From: Brevibacterium permense
GTDB taxonomy: Bacteria > Actinomycetota > Actinomycetes > Actinomycetales > Brevibacteriaceae
Direction of reading: 5' to 3'
DNA length: 64,000 bases
Assembly: GCF_013280495.1 (NCBI RefSeq)
Contig: NZ_JABSSX010000002.1
Coordinates: 421,491-485,490 of the forward strand
Part shown: in pieces, positions 18,276-27,688 of the stretch
Layout of the letters: each line of letters starts with the position of its first letter
Numbering within the stretch: the stretch's first letter is position 1
Position numbers and translations under genes: made by a program
The notes under the pieces: generated by a model
Database searches by the model: none
Told to the model about the DNA's origin: nothing
The model's input: the letters and a program-made list of their open reading frames with translations, nothing else

Positions 18276-19588
18276 GAGATTCCTTTCTCGACGGCGCGTT
18301 CGATCCACGCCCGGTTGCGTACTCGCCAGCCCAGTGTCAGGGCGCGGAAACCGACGAATCCGATGCAGAAGCCAGCCCAGAGCCCAGGTGCTCCCGGCCA
18401 GATGTTGATGATCGGGATGAGCAGAATCGCGTATCCGATCACAGCGACCAATTGTGCCAGAGCCAGATATTTCGCGTCCTCAGCTCCCATGAGCACTCCG
18501 TCGAGGACGAAGACAAAGCCTGCGATCGGCATGCTCAAGGCGAGGACCGGCAGGAGGGCGGCCAGTGCCGACACCACGGCCGGGTCGGAGGCGAAGGCGC
18601 GGGGGATGATTCCGGAGCCGGCGAAGAGGACGACGCCGACGACGATGCCGAAGACGATCCCCCACAGGCACAGTCGGCGATTGATGGCGGCGACCGCCTC
18701 GGTGTTCTTCGCACCCAGCTCAAGTCCGATAATCGCCTGGCCCGCAATGGCCAGCGAGTCGAGGGCGAGCGCGAGAGCGAAGAAGATGCTCTGAGCGATC
18801 TGGATCGCGGCGAGGTCCGTCGTGCCCATCGCCGTCGCCAGGAAGACGAGGATGATAAGGGCCGCACGCAGCGAGGCGTTGCGCACGAGCAGCCACCCGG
18901 AGGTCTTCGCCGAGGTGAACACGCCCGTCCAATCCGGGCGGATGCTGGCGTGGAGGCGGCGGGCTGCGCGGATGGATATGGTGAGGTAGACCGCGCACAT
19001 TCCGGCCTGCGCGAGGACTGTGCCCATCGCCGATCCGGCGACTCCCATGTCGAGGCCGTAGATGAAGATGGCGTTGAGGCCGATGTTGGCGATGCAGCCG
19101 GCGGCCGCGACGATCAGCGGGGTCTTCGTGTCCTGAAGTCCGCGCAGCAGTCCGGTGGCCGCGATGACCATGAGCATGAATGGCAGCCCCCACCATGAGA
19201 TCGCAAGGTAGGAGTGTGCGCCCGCAGTGATGATCGGATCCGGGTCGAAGGCCTCGATCGCTGTATTCAGCAGGGGCAGCCCGATCATGATGAGCAGGAA
19301 GGAGGTTCCCAGTGCCAGCCAGATTCCGTCGAATCCGGCCGTGATCGCGCCCGGCCGGTCCCCCGATCCCATCCGTTTCGCGACCCGCGGCGTCGTGGCA
19401 TAGGCGAGGAAGATCATCAGTCCGAGCACCGTCTGCAGGATCGTCGAGGCGATCGCCAGCGATCCCAGGGCACCGGCACCGAGGTGGCCCACCATGGCCG
19501 TGTCCGTGAGCAGGAAAATGGGTTCGGCGATCAGGGCTCCGAGTGCGGGAAGGGCCAAACGGAGAATGTCTTTGTCGATCGCTGCCAC
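18272..19588 (-). CDS. MATE family efflux transporter (DinF-like)
   Basis: 438 residues with 12 hydrophobic segments in two homologous halves. The N-terminus (LRLALPALGALIAEPIFLLTDTAMVGHLGAGALG) is characteristic of MATE/DinF exporters, which use a Na+ or H+ gradient to expel organic cations and drugs. The downstream GNAT gene overlaps by ATGA, giving a two-gene operon. Upstream lie the 27-bp tandem repeats, so its promoter may fall within or beside them. Confidence 0.88.
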   Translation of the reverse strand: MAAIDKDILRLALPALGALIAEPIFLLTDTAMVGHLGAGALGSLAIASTILQTVLGLMIFLAYATTPRVAKRMGSGDRPGAITAGFDGIWLALGTSFLLIMIGLPLLNTAIEAFDPDPIITAGAHSYLAISWWGLPFMLMVIAATGLLRGLQDTKTPLIVAAAGCIANIGLNAIFIYGLDMGVAGSAMGTVLAQAGMCAVYLTISIRAARRLHASIRPDWTGVFTSAKTSGWLLVRNASLRAALIILVFLATAMGTTDLAAIQIAQSIFFALALALDSLAIAGQAIIGLELGAKNTEAVAAINRRLCLWGIVFGIVVGVVLFAGSGIIPRAFASDPAVVSALAALLPVLALSMPIAGFVFVLDGVLMGAEDAKYLALAQLVAVIGYAILLIPIINIWPGAPGLWAGFCIGFVGFRALTLGWRVRNRAWIERAVEKGIS

Positions 19589-19602
19589 GCCCCGATTCTA
19601 GC

Positions 19603-19737
19603 GAACCGGTTGTGCGGTGAGCCTGTCGGGAACCGGTTGTGCGGTGAGCCTGTCGCGAACCGGTGGTGCGGTGAGCCTGTCGCGAACCGGTGGTGCGGTG
19701 AGCCTGTCGCGAACCGGTGGTGCGGTGAGCCTGTCGC
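19603..19737. repeat. Five tandem copies of a 27-bp unit
   Basis: Units start at 19603, 19630, 19657, 19684 and 19711. Each opens GAACCGGT and contains TGCGGTGAGCCTGTCG. The first two read GGTTG and the last three GGTGG at the same place; otherwise they are nearly identical. The array lies directly before the MATE gene start (minus strand). It has no spacers, so it is not CRISPR. Function unknown. Confidence 0.95.
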
Positions 19738-19992
19738 GATCGGTCACTGCAGGTCAGTTGTGGGTTCGAACCCGATCGCGATGTCGTGTCAGTGCCGAAC
19801 TGTAGATTCAGAGGACAAACAGGTCAGTCTCGATTACTTTGAGATCGAACTGGTTTTCATAAGTCCTAATAGATTTATTGTTCTATTTGTAATCGGATTG
19901 TGACATCTGTTTATAACGACAGATCATATGATTGAGATAAGCGACCTTCCTGACGACTGACTTCCACAGAGGCGTGGAGAGGTGAGAAACCG
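19738..19992. other. A+T-rich intergenic stretch before the DUF222/HNH gene
   Basis: From about 19830 to 19940 the sequence is strikingly A+T-rich for this genome. No gene is supported. A GGGTTCGAACCC motif at about 19762 resembles a tRNA T arm, but no cloverleaf surrounds it. Confidence 0.6.
19887..19924 (+). promoter_or_regulatory. Possible promoter with dyad before the DUF222/HNH gene
   Basis: TTGTAA (19887-19892) and TATAAC (19912-19917) are 19 bp apart, with the -10 inside an inverted repeat ATCTGT-(8)-ACAGAT (19905-19924). Spacing is long, so this is tentative. Confidence 0.4.
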
Positions 19993-22917
19993 ATGAAGAA
20001 CATCGGAGACAGCGACGGACAGGCATTCGGCCTGCCCACCGCTCCCCCTGCAGGGTCTGACCGTCGGGCTCTGTCCCAGTTCCGCCGTGCCCACGGACGT
20101 CGCCTGGAGATCGCCGAGGAGAATGAGCTTGTCGACCTGCTGAGCACCTATGCGCAGAGCAGCCTCGCCCAGGTCAATTCCTTTATCGCCACCAGCCATG
20201 TCGTGGCCCAGGATGTCGCCTACGCGTTGGGGCTCATGGGCACTCAGCTCGATACGGTCTACGAGTTCGCGTCTTTCACCAGAACCGCTGCACGTCACCG
20301 TCTGGCCGAGGACAAGGGAGCCGATCGTGAGTCCGACAGCGACGACTGCATCGTCGACGTTGCTGACGACGATGCCTTCTCATCGAACAGAACCTGGACC
20401 CGAAGAGAGACACGTGCATGGACGCAGGCAGTGGCCGCTGTCGAGGCCGAAACCGGCATCAAGCTCGACGCAGGCAGAGGACGGAAGAAGGACCGCGCCG
20501 CCGGTCGCCGCACTCGTCGCGTGAAGAAGCTGGCGAAGCAGCTGTTGACCGACCCTGCTCTGCTGCCTGATTTTCCCGGCTATGACCCGAAACTGACGTT
20601 CTTCACGTGGCTGCGCGGCAGCATCGAACCGACCGAGGCCGGGGTCTATTCGAGTCTCCTCGGCGCAACGACGAGCAACTCGCTCAGGCATATGACCTCG
20701 TCGATGACGTTGACCCAGGGACTTCCGAAATTCCTCAAGCGATGCCTCGACGGAGACTTCACGATCGAGCACGTCGATTGTGTTACTCGCGCATGTCGTG
20801 ACCTGCACTTCGAGCACCTGCCGGAGTTCGACGACTACCTGGCGCACAGGCGCGCCGACATCACGATCGAGACGTTCAAGCGCTCGGTCGCGCTGAAAAT
20901 CGCGGTGATCCAACCGGCCGAGGACACTCTGAAAAGTGTTTCACTGCGTCGTCGGGTCGACTTCAGCAGCGGCGACGATGGGACTGCGTACCTCACCCTG
21001 ACAGGGCCCGCACCGGAGCTTCAGGCCTGCTTCAGAAGGCTCGACGCCTTTGCCCGGGCAGTGCATAAGAGCAATACGAGTGCGTTCTCAGGTCAGTTGA
21101 AGGCTGGAGACTGCTTTGATGAGGAGCGCACGATCTCGGCTCTCATGTTCGACATCCTCACGCGCACGCGTCCACAGCTGAAGCTGCGCATCATCAGCAC
21201 GAACGACGCCGACAACTCGTCGACAAGCACCGATTTCCCTCTCGACGGCCTCTTCGCCGGACCCGACGGCACCCCAATGCACGAGGGTGAGTCCCTACTC
21301 GACTACATCGAGCGGGTATTCGACGACATGGACAAGAGCGGTTACGAATCACCGGCGCAGCCTGCGCCAGAGGGCGATTCCTTCTGCGCGACGCAAGCTG
21401 AGCCTGAGGACGACTCGTTCTGCGCGGCGACTACGACTCCGGCCGATCGTATCTTCGAATCCCAGCTGCTCGAGGCGATCCTCAGCAGCAATAGCGCCAC
21501 AGACCGCGACAAGGTCGACGCGCTCTCACCTTTCATCGGATCGCGTGCCATTGGAGCTCGCCCCGAAGTTGAGGCCGCCGGAGCAAAGACAGCGGGAGCT
21601 ATCGATGCTTTCGGCAATCCCATCCTTGACGTCGGCGAGCGCCGCATCAGTTTCGAGTTCCTGCTTGATATGCCGACCAGTGAGTCTTGGCTGGCAAATC
21701 AGGCAAGCACCTTCATCACCGTTCCGCTGCTGACTCTGCTCAGCCAATTCCAGTCGGAAGACGGCAACGTTTCGCCGCCTACTGCCGATCCCCCGGGCGC
21801 GCCGCCGACAAACGATCCGCCGGGTCCACCGCTGCTGAGCACCGATCCCCCGAATGCGCCACCGCCGCCCACGAGTTCCTCGGACCTGCCACCCACTTCA
21901 GAACCACCGACCGCACAGACCAACTCAAACACACCGACCGCACAGACCGACTCAAACACACCGACTACAGGACCTGACGGACCGCTGACCTCAAATGAGG
22001 TGTGCGATCTGGCGGGCATGCTTCCAGACGGGTCGCCGATTCCCGCCGACATGGCGCGGCGGGTCGCAGGGTATTCCACCACCTGGACCCGGTTACTGAC
22101 CGACCCTGCGACCGGAACACCGGTCGATGCGAAAGCAACGTCCTACGCCATTCCCAACAGCGTGCGCAAAACTCTCGTCGCTCAGTTCGTGACTTGCACG
22201 TTCCCTGGATGCACTCAACCCGCCGAGGTGTCAGAGGTGGACCACATCGACCCGTTCAATCACACCGACCCGACCCAGGGTGGTCTCACTCGCTTCGGAA
22301 ACCTCCATTGCCTGTGCAAAGCCCACCACATGCAGAAGACCAACGGCAGCTTCGACGTGCGGATGACCGAGCCCGGCCACCTGGAGTACGTGTTCCGGCA
22401 GGGTGTCACCGCAGAGGTCATCTCCCCGGACAACCCCATCAGCGTCGAGCATGCGCGGCTGTTCCTCGAACGGTTCGGCAGGGGCCTCTCCCGCATGGGA
22501 CGAGCAGCAGCACCGGCGGAGTTGAGCACAGAAGGTCCTCTGACCCGCGAGAGCGCTCCAGCAGCCGAGCACGAGTCCGGCAGCGGTCCTGGGTCCACCG
22601 GCGGTCCTGGGTCCGGCAGCGATCTTGAGTCTGGCGCCGAGACGTCGTCTGCACAGGGCGGCGATGCACACAGCGGCGATGCAGACACCGCTGATCCCGC
22701 GCCCGGCGATCGGAAGCGAGCACGGGAATGCCCTGAACCAGCGGCGGTCGACGGATCCCCTGGCTGGAGGGAGCTCACCGCCGACGACCTCTTCGCTTTC
22801 ACACCCACGCCTGCTCCGAGCAGTTCCGGCACCACATCTGGCACCGCGCGTGCAGACGAGGACAACACCGAACTGCGCAGCTGGTTCTGGGACAACGGCG
22901 AACCTCCACCGTTCTGA
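19993..22917 (+). CDS. DUF222 / HNH endonuclease domain protein (13E12-repeat family)
   Basis: 974 residues, about twice the usual length of this actinobacterial family. The N-terminal half matches DUF222 (GLMGTQLDTVYEFASFTRTAARHRLAE ... LPEFDDYLAHRRADITIETFKRSVALKI). Near residues 740-790 lies an HNH nuclease core: TCTFPGCTQPAEVSEVDHIDPF, then NLHCLCKAHHMQKT. Between them is a Pro/Thr/Asn-rich linker with repeats (PPTSEPPTAQTNSNTPTAQT), and the C-terminus has Gly/Ser/Glu-rich repeats. The family is multicopy in actinobacteria and often considered mobile-element-derived; its function is not known. Base use in the linker and the A+T-rich upstream region differ from neighbours. The ATG at 19993 follows GAGAGGTGAG. 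Confidence 0.88.
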   Translation: MKNIGDSDGQAFGLPTAPPAGSDRRALSQFRRAHGRRLEIAEENELVDLLSTYAQSSLAQVNSFIATSHVVAQDVAYALGLMGTQLDTVYEFASFTRTAARHRLAEDKGADRESDSDDCIVDVADDDAFSSNRTWTRRETRAWTQAVAAVEAETGIKLDAGRGRKKDRAAGRRTRRVKKLAKQLLTDPALLPDFPGYDPKLTFFTWLRGSIEPTEAGVYSSLLGATTSNSLRHMTSSMTLTQGLPKFLKRCLDGDFTIEHVDCVTRACRDLHFEHLPEFDDYLAHRRADITIETFKRSVALKIAVIQPAEDTLKSVSLRRRVDFSSGDDGTAYLTLTGPAPELQACFRRLDAFARAVHKSNTSAFSGQLKAGDCFDEERTISALMFDILTRTRPQLKLRIISTNDADNSSTSTDFPLDGLFAGPDGTPMHEGESLLDYIERVFDDMDKSGYESPAQPAPEGDSFCATQAEPEDDSFCAATTTPADRIFESQLLEAILSSNSATDRDKVDALSPFIGSRAIGARPEVEAAGAKTAGAIDAFGNPILDVGERRISFEFLLDMPTSESWLANQASTFITVPLLTLLSQFQSEDGNVSPPTADPPGAPPTNDPPGPPLLSTDPPNAPPPPTSSSDLPPTSEPPTAQTNSNTPTAQTDSNTPTTGPDGPLTSNEVCDLAGMLPDGSPIPADMARRVAGYSTTWTRLLTDPATGTPVDAKATSYAIPNSVRKTLVAQFVTCTFPGCTQPAEVSEVDHIDPFNHTDPTQGGLTRFGNLHCLCKAHHMQKTNGSFDVRMTEPGHLEYVFRQGVTAEVISPDNPISVEHARLFLERFGRGLSRMGRAAAPAELSTEGPLTRESAPAAEHESGSGPGSTGGPGSGSDLESGAETSSAQGGDAHSGDADTADPAPGDRKRARECPEPAAVDGSPGWRELTADDLFAFTPTPAPSSSGTTSGTARADEDNTELRSWFWDNGEPPPF

Positions 22918-23003
22918 GACGACTCCGACAACCCCGCAATGCCCTGAGGCAGGCCCTCTCAACCTGAGAGTCGTCGCTCTCCACATCAACGGAGCACGCA
23001 GAA

Positions 23004-23049
23004 AGGGCCGGCGATTCTCAGTCAGAATGACCAGAGAATCGTCGGCCCT
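23004..23049. terminator. Hairpin between convergent HNH and thiolase genes
   Basis: A 16-bp inverted repeat with one mismatch (23004-23019 and 23034-23049, arms starting AGGGCCG) around a 14-base loop, lying between convergent genes. Confidence 0.75.
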
Positions 23050-23079
23050 CCGTTCCTGCTGGGCTGCCGGCGGAATGCC

Positions 23080-24279
23080 TCAGCAGACCTCGAACAGTCC
23101 GGCTGCGCCTTGGCCGCCACCGATGCACATCGTGACGACGACGTACTTCACTCCGCGGCGACGTCCCTCGATGAGAGCGTGACCGACGAGACGAGCGCCG
23201 GTCATCCCATAAGGATGTCCGACGGAGATGCCACCGCCATCGACGTTGTATTTCTCCGGATCGATGCCAAGCCGATCACGGCAGTACAGTGCCTGCACAG
23301 CGAACGCTTCGTTGAGTTCCCACAGGCCGATGTCGTCAATCGACAGACCATGGGACTTCAGCAGCTTCGGAATGGCGAAGACGGGCCCGATGCCCATTTC
23401 GTCCGGCTCACAGCCGGCCACGGCCATACCGCGGTAGATGCCCAGCGGTTCGAGTCCGCGTCGGCTGGCCTCATCGCTCGACATGACCACCGAAGCGGAG
23501 GCTCCGTCGGAGAGCTGAGAGGCGTTGCCGGCGGTGATGCTCGGAACCTTCGACGCCACACCGGGTTCGAGCACCGGGTTGAGTCCGGCCAGGCTCTCCA
23601 GAGTCGTCGACGGGCGATTGCCCTCGTCGGCTTCGAGCAGCACATCCTGACGCGAGGTCTCCTTTGTCTCCTTGTCGACGACGACCTTCGTCGTCGGCAG
23701 AGGCACGATCTCGTCATCGAACCGTCCGGCCTCCTGAGCGGCGGCGGTACGCTGCTGCGAAGACAGGGAGTACTCGTCCTGAGCTTCTCTGCTGACGCCG
23801 TAGCGTTCGGCCACTACCTCGGCCGTGGCCAGCATCGGGTAGTAGATGCCCGGGATGCGCTCCACGAGCCACGGATCCTTGGCCCGAAACGTGTTCATCT
23901 TGTCATTCTGGACCAGCGACACCGACTCCACGCCACCGCCGACGGCGATCTCCTGGCCGTCGAAGAGGACCTGCTTCGCCGCGGTCGTAATGCCCATCAG
24001 CCCGGAAGCGCACTGCCTGTCGATCGACATGCCCGGAACCGTCACAGGAAGCCCGGCTCGCAGTGCCGCCTGCCGAGCGACATTCGTTCCTTGGCTGCCC
24101 TGCTGCAGAGCGGCACCGAAGACGACGTCCTCGACCTCACCGCCTTCCAGACCGGCGCGCTCCACAGCATGCTTGATCGCATGGCCGGCCAACTCCTGAG
24201 CCTGGGTGTCGTTGAAGGCACCACGGTAGGCCTTGCCGATCGGCGTGCGAGCCGTCGACACAATCACTGCTTCTCTCAT
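23080..24279 (-). CDS. Acetyl-CoA C-acyltransferase (thiolase)
   Basis: 399 residues of the thiolase family. The nucleophilic cysteine is in DRQCASG (Cys90), the conserved histidine in [19 protein letters not shown] is present, and the C-terminal cysteine is in [10 protein letters not shown]. The enzyme cleaves 3-ketoacyl-CoA with CoA (beta-oxidation) or runs in reverse. The ATG at 24279 has AAAGGTGAG upstream; a GTG three codons earlier is an alternative. It follows a FabG-like dehydrogenase gene by about 50 bases, and the pair is divergent from a Liv-type ABC operon, suggesting catabolism of an imported acid. Confidence 0.92.
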   Translation of the reverse strand: MREAVIVSTARTPIGKAYRGAFNDTQAQELAGHAIKHAVERAGLEGGEVEDVVFGAALQQGSQGTNVARQAALRAGLPVTVPGMSIDRQCASGLMGITTAAKQVLFDGQEIAVGGGVESVSLVQNDKMNTFRAKDPWLVERIPGIYYPMLATAEVVAERYGVSREAQDEYSLSSQQRTAAAQEAGRFDDEIVPLPTTKVVVDKETKETSRQDVLLEADEGNRPSTTLESLAGLNPVLEPGVASKVPSITAGNASQLSDGASASVVMSSDEASRRGLEPLGIYRGMAVAGCEPDEMGIGPVFAIPKLLKSHGLSIDDIGLWELNEAFAVQALYCRDRLGIDPEKYNVDGGGISVGHPYGMTGARLVGHALIEGRRRGVKYVVVTMCIGGGQGAAGLFEVC

Positions 24280-24330
24280 GGGTCTCACCTTTCGAAGATG
24301 TTCGTGAACTCGTCGTGAGGACGGTGGCGA

Positions 24331-25074
24331 TCAGTCCTTCGGACCGCCGGCGACGTAGATGACCTGACCGGAGACGAATCCGGCGCCCTCAGAGGCGAGG
24401 AACGATGCGGTGTGGGCGATGTCCTCGGGCTTGCCCGATCGCGCCACGGGAATCTGCTGGACTGAGGCTTGGACGAACTCGTCGAAGCCCATGCCTACGC
24501 GCTCGGCGGTGGCCTTGGTCATATCAGTTTCGATGAAGCCGGGAGCAATGGCATTCGCGGTGATGCCGAACTTGCCGAGCTCGATCGCCCAGGTCTTCGT
24601 GATTCCCTGGATACCGGCCTTGGCAGCGGAGTAGTTCGTCTGTCCGCGATTTCCCTGAGCCGAGGTCGACGACATCGAGATGATGCGGCCGAACTTCTCT
24701 TCGACCATGTACGACTGCACCGCCCGCGCCATGAGGAACGCTCCCCCGAGGTGGACGGAGAGAACCTTGTTGAACTCCTCGTGAGTCATTTTGAACAGGA
24801 GGTTGTCACGCAGGATCCCTGCGTTGTTGACCAGAACGGTCGGCGCGCCGAGGGTCTCGGCGACCTGCTTGACCGCAGCGTTGACCGAGTCTTCGACAGA
24901 GACATCGGCTTCGAGGCCGAGCGCTTCGCCGCCGGCTTCCTTGATGGCGGCAACGGTCTCATCGGTGGGGCCCATATCAAGAACGGCGACCTTGAGTCCG
25001 TCGGCTCCGAGTCGCTTGGCGATGGCGGCTCCGATGCCGCGGCCTCCACCTGTGACGATTGCTGTACGAGTCAT
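24331..25074 (-). CDS. Short-chain dehydrogenase/reductase (FabG-like 3-oxoacyl reductase)
   Basis: 247 residues, classical SDR length. NAD(P)-binding TGGGRGIG near residue 9, NNAG, catalytic Ser in SMSSTSAQ and Tyr/Lys in YSAAKAG, and the C-terminal SGQVIYVAGG pattern typical of FabG/3-hydroxyacyl-CoA dehydrogenases. The Asp after the second beta strand (VAVLDMG) favours NAD+ and a catabolic 3-hydroxyacyl-CoA role with the thiolase. The ATG at 25074 has AGGAG upstream. Confidence 0.88.
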   Translation of the reverse strand: MTRTAIVTGGGRGIGAAIAKRLGADGLKVAVLDMGPTDETVAAIKEAGGEALGLEADVSVEDSVNAAVKQVAETLGAPTVLVNNAGILRDNLLFKMTHEEFNKVLSVHLGGAFLMARAVQSYMVEEKFGRIISMSSTSAQGNRGQTNYSAAKAGIQGITKTWAIELGKFGITANAIAPGFIETDMTKATAERVGMGFDEFVQASVQQIPVARSGKPEDIAHTASFLASEGAGFVSGQVIYVAGGPKD

Positions 25075-25521
25075 GAACAAGCTCCTAAAGATGATGTTGC
25101 GTCATTGCCGTGGGGAACCGAGTGTTCGACTGCGGTTCGCGTCTGCACCGGAACCGATGTGACACAGCTCTCCCATGCAGCTAAGGCCACTGTAGACCAA
25201 TTCCGTCACTGAACGATTGTTTGCTCACCTTTCAGACAGATAGCCGCTTCGAACATGTCAGCGACCCGAAACAGCTCTCGACGGTTCAGCGCGCATGTAG
25301 CCCGACCTCGCCTTATGCTCTCCAAGCCAGGTCCGATCCCGAAGATTATCGAACGTTCAAAAATCTAGCTCAAAACCATTGACTTCACCAGAGTGATTTG
25401 GAATTGTTCACATCAGTCGAAGTCCATTACGGATTGACGACGACTCTGAGAACTGTCATCGACGACGTCTCGGACACCGTATGGAGCAAACGTGTTCCAA
25501 GAGCTTTTCAAAGGAGAAAAG
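25075..25521. promoter_or_regulatory. Divergent control region between SDR/thiolase and Liv operon
   Basis: 447 bases without a gene. It contains a perfect 8-bp palindrome GAACGTTC (25351-25358) in an A+T-rich setting and a possible rightward promoter: TTGACT at 25379-25384, with a weak AATTGT at 25402-25407. The palindrome could be an operator shared by both directions. No regulator gene is adjacent. Confidence 0.4.
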
Positions 25522-26736
25522 ATGAACTCTGTCTCGCGAAGTCGCCGCCGCAGACTTTCGGCAGCCGCAATCATGGGTGCCATCGCATTGACCGCCACAG
25601 CCTGCGGAGGCGGTGGTGGCTCGGGTGAGGGCGACACGGTCGTCATCGGCTACACCGGACCGCTCAGCGGAGGCGGTGCCGCGTACGGCGAGAACGTGAA
25701 GATCGGTCTCGAAATGGCCATCGACGACCTCAACGCAGACGGCGTAGAGGTCGACGGCAATCCCGTGACTCTGGAGTTGAAGTCCCTCGACGACAAATAT
25801 GCACCATCCACCGCCGCAAGCAATGCTCAACGATTAGCCGATCAGGACAAGGCCCCGGTCGTCGTCTCCCCGAACGCCGGAGCCATCAAGGCGATTCAGC
25901 AGATCAACAGCGGCAGGTCGAACTTCCTCATCTCCGCCTACACCTCTGACCCGGCAATCGTGCAGGCCGGCAACCCTCTGACGATGATGATTCCTCCGAA
26001 CTTCGAGTCCTATGCCGAGGAATTCTCCGAGACTGCCATGGAGCACGGAGGCAAGAAGCTCGCTCTGCTCGGAACTCAGAGTGAGTACGGACAACAGTGG
26101 ACCAAGTCGATCACGGATGCCTGGAGTGAAGCCGGCGGGAAGATCGGCGGCGACAACAGCGTCGACTACGCCACCGTGTCCGACTTTGCGGGCCCCGTCT
26201 CGAAAGCCCTGTCGGAGAAGCCCGACGCAATCTTCGTCGGCGGACCTTCCCAACCGACAGCGCTGATCATGGAAGAAGCTCGAAAGCAGGGCTTCGAGGG
26301 CAGTTTCCTCGTCATGGACCAGGCGAAACTGGATGAAATGGCCACGGTGACGAAGCTCGACAATCTCAAGAATTCGGTCGGTGTCCTGCCGGTCTCCGAA
26401 TATGAGGATCCCGGTACCGAAGACTTCCTGAAGAAATTTGCTGAGAAGGCCGGAGAAAAGAAGGTTCCGACCAGTGAAACTGCCCTGAACTACCAGGGAA
26501 TTGCGATCATCGCGAAGGCGATGGAAACCGCTGGGACAACCGACGACCCCGAGAAGATTCGCGAAGCCATCAGCGAGGCACTGCCTGAGGTCGATGACAA
26601 GTACAAGGTCAATGGCTTCCCCGACGAGATCACAGAACAGGGCCACCTCCTCAATCCCAACCTGGAAGCAACCTTCCTCAACGAGGACGGCAAATACACC
26701 AAGGTGCCGATCGAACAGGTATCCGACGACAAGTAA
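25522..26736 (+). CDS. Liv-type ABC transporter substrate-binding lipoprotein
   Basis: 404 residues. An Arg-rich start, hydrophobic core and lipobox-like TATAC end at Cys28, followed by Gly-rich spacer, mark an exported lipoprotein. The mature part has the periplasmic-binding fold of the LivK/HAAT family (VVIGYTGPLSGGGAAYGENVKIGLEMAIDDLNADG). It captures the substrate for the four following genes. Family members bind branched-chain or other amino acids, amides, urea or carboxylates; specificity is unclear. AAGGAG stands seven bases before the ATG. Confidence 0.92.
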   Translation: MNSVSRSRRRRLSAAAIMGAIALTATACGGGGGSGEGDTVVIGYTGPLSGGGAAYGENVKIGLEMAIDDLNADGVEVDGNPVTLELKSLDDKYAPSTAASNAQRLADQDKAPVVVSPNAGAIKAIQQINSGRSNFLISAYTSDPAIVQAGNPLTMMIPPNFESYAEEFSETAMEHGGKKLALLGTQSEYGQQWTKSITDAWSEAGGKIGGDNSVDYATVSDFAGPVSKALSEKPDAIFVGGPSQPTALIMEEARKQGFEGSFLVMDQAKLDEMATVTKLDNLKNSVGVLPVSEYEDPGTEDFLKKFAEKAGEKKVPTSETALNYQGIAIIAKAMETAGTTDDPEKIREAISEALPEVDDKYKVNGFPDEITEQGHLLNPNLEATFLNEDGKYTKVPIEQVSDDK

Positions 26737-26821
26737 TCTCCGTCAGCGGCCGTTCTGGAGGTGAGGCGCATCGGTGCGCCTCACCCGGGCCGCTCTCATG
26801 CCTGCAGAGGACCCGACAATC

Positions 26822-27688
26822 ATGACCCTCTTCATCCAGCAACTCTTCAATGGCCTCGCGCTGGGCGGTGTCTACTGTCTCGCTGCAATCGGTCTGACAT
26901 TGGTGTTCGGAGTGCTGCGCATTCCCAACCTGGCACACGGTGCGTTGTATATGCTCGGCGCCTACATCACCTACTTTTTCCTGACAACCGTCGGCGTTCC
27001 CTATATCGCCGCAATCGGCATCGCTGCGATCGTGCTGTTCGTTGTCGGAGTCGGTCTCGAGCGCCTCGTCTTCCACCCCTTGCGCAACTCCCCGCATACT
27101 CACCACATGATCGCGGCCGTCGGTGCGATGTTCTTCTTCCAAGCACTGGCTCAAGCGATCTGGGGCGCTGACTTCCGCCGCATGGACACACCGATCACCG
27201 GCGAGCTCCGCATTCTCGGCGCCGAGATCTCTGCGCAGCGGATCGTCATCATCGTCACAGCGGTGATCGTCTTGGCGCTGTTGGCGCTGTTCATCAAGCG
27301 GTCCATCCATGGCCAGACGATCGAAGCGATCGAACAGGACCGCGTCGGTGCATCGCTGGTCGGCATCAACCCGTCGATGGTATCGATGCTGACGCTGGGG
27401 CTGTCCGCCCTCCTGGCCACCATCGCGGCCGGCCTCGTCGCACCGATCAATCTCCTGTCCCCGACGATGGGCGACGCGCTCAATCTCAAGGTATTCGCAA
27501 TTATCATCCTCGGTGGTCTGGGGTCGCTTCCCGGCGCCATCGTCGGCGGTTTCGCACTCGCTATCGCAGAGACGATGACGGCGACCTACATCTCCTCAGC
27601 GCTCGGAGAGGCCGTGGCATTCATCGTTCTCGTCGCTGTGCTGGCCATCAAGCCGAACGGACTGTTCACGAAGGCGGTGCAGCGATGA
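26822..27688 (+). CDS. Liv-type ABC transporter permease (LivH family)
   Basis: 288 residues with about eight membrane segments; motifs LFNGLALGGVYCLAAIGLTLVFGVLRIPNLAHGALYMLGAY and the coupling region GQTIEAIEQDRVGASLVGINPS are diagnostic for LivH. The ATG at 26822 follows AGAGGA. The stop overlaps livM by four bases (ATGA). Confidence 0.93.
   Translation: MTLFIQQLFNGLALGGVYCLAAIGLTLVFGVLRIPNLAHGALYMLGAYITYFFLTTVGVPYIAAIGIAAIVLFVVGVGLERLVFHPLRNSPHTHHMIAAVGAMFFFQALAQAIWGADFRRMDTPITGELRILGAEISAQRIVIIVTAVIVLALLALFIKRSIHGQTIEAIEQDRVGASLVGINPSMVSMLTLGLSALLATIAAGLVAPINLLSPTMGDALNLKVFAIIILGGLGSLPGAIVGGFALAIAETMTATYISSALGEAVAFIVLVAVLAIKPNGLFTKAVQR

Noticed and set aside
19603..19737. CRISPR-like array
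   Set aside because: The 27-bp units follow each other directly with no spacers and no cas genes are present.
19750..19775. tRNA gene or attachment-site remnant
   Set aside because: Only a GGGTTCGAACCC T-arm-like motif is present; no acceptor, D or anticodon arm can be folded around it.
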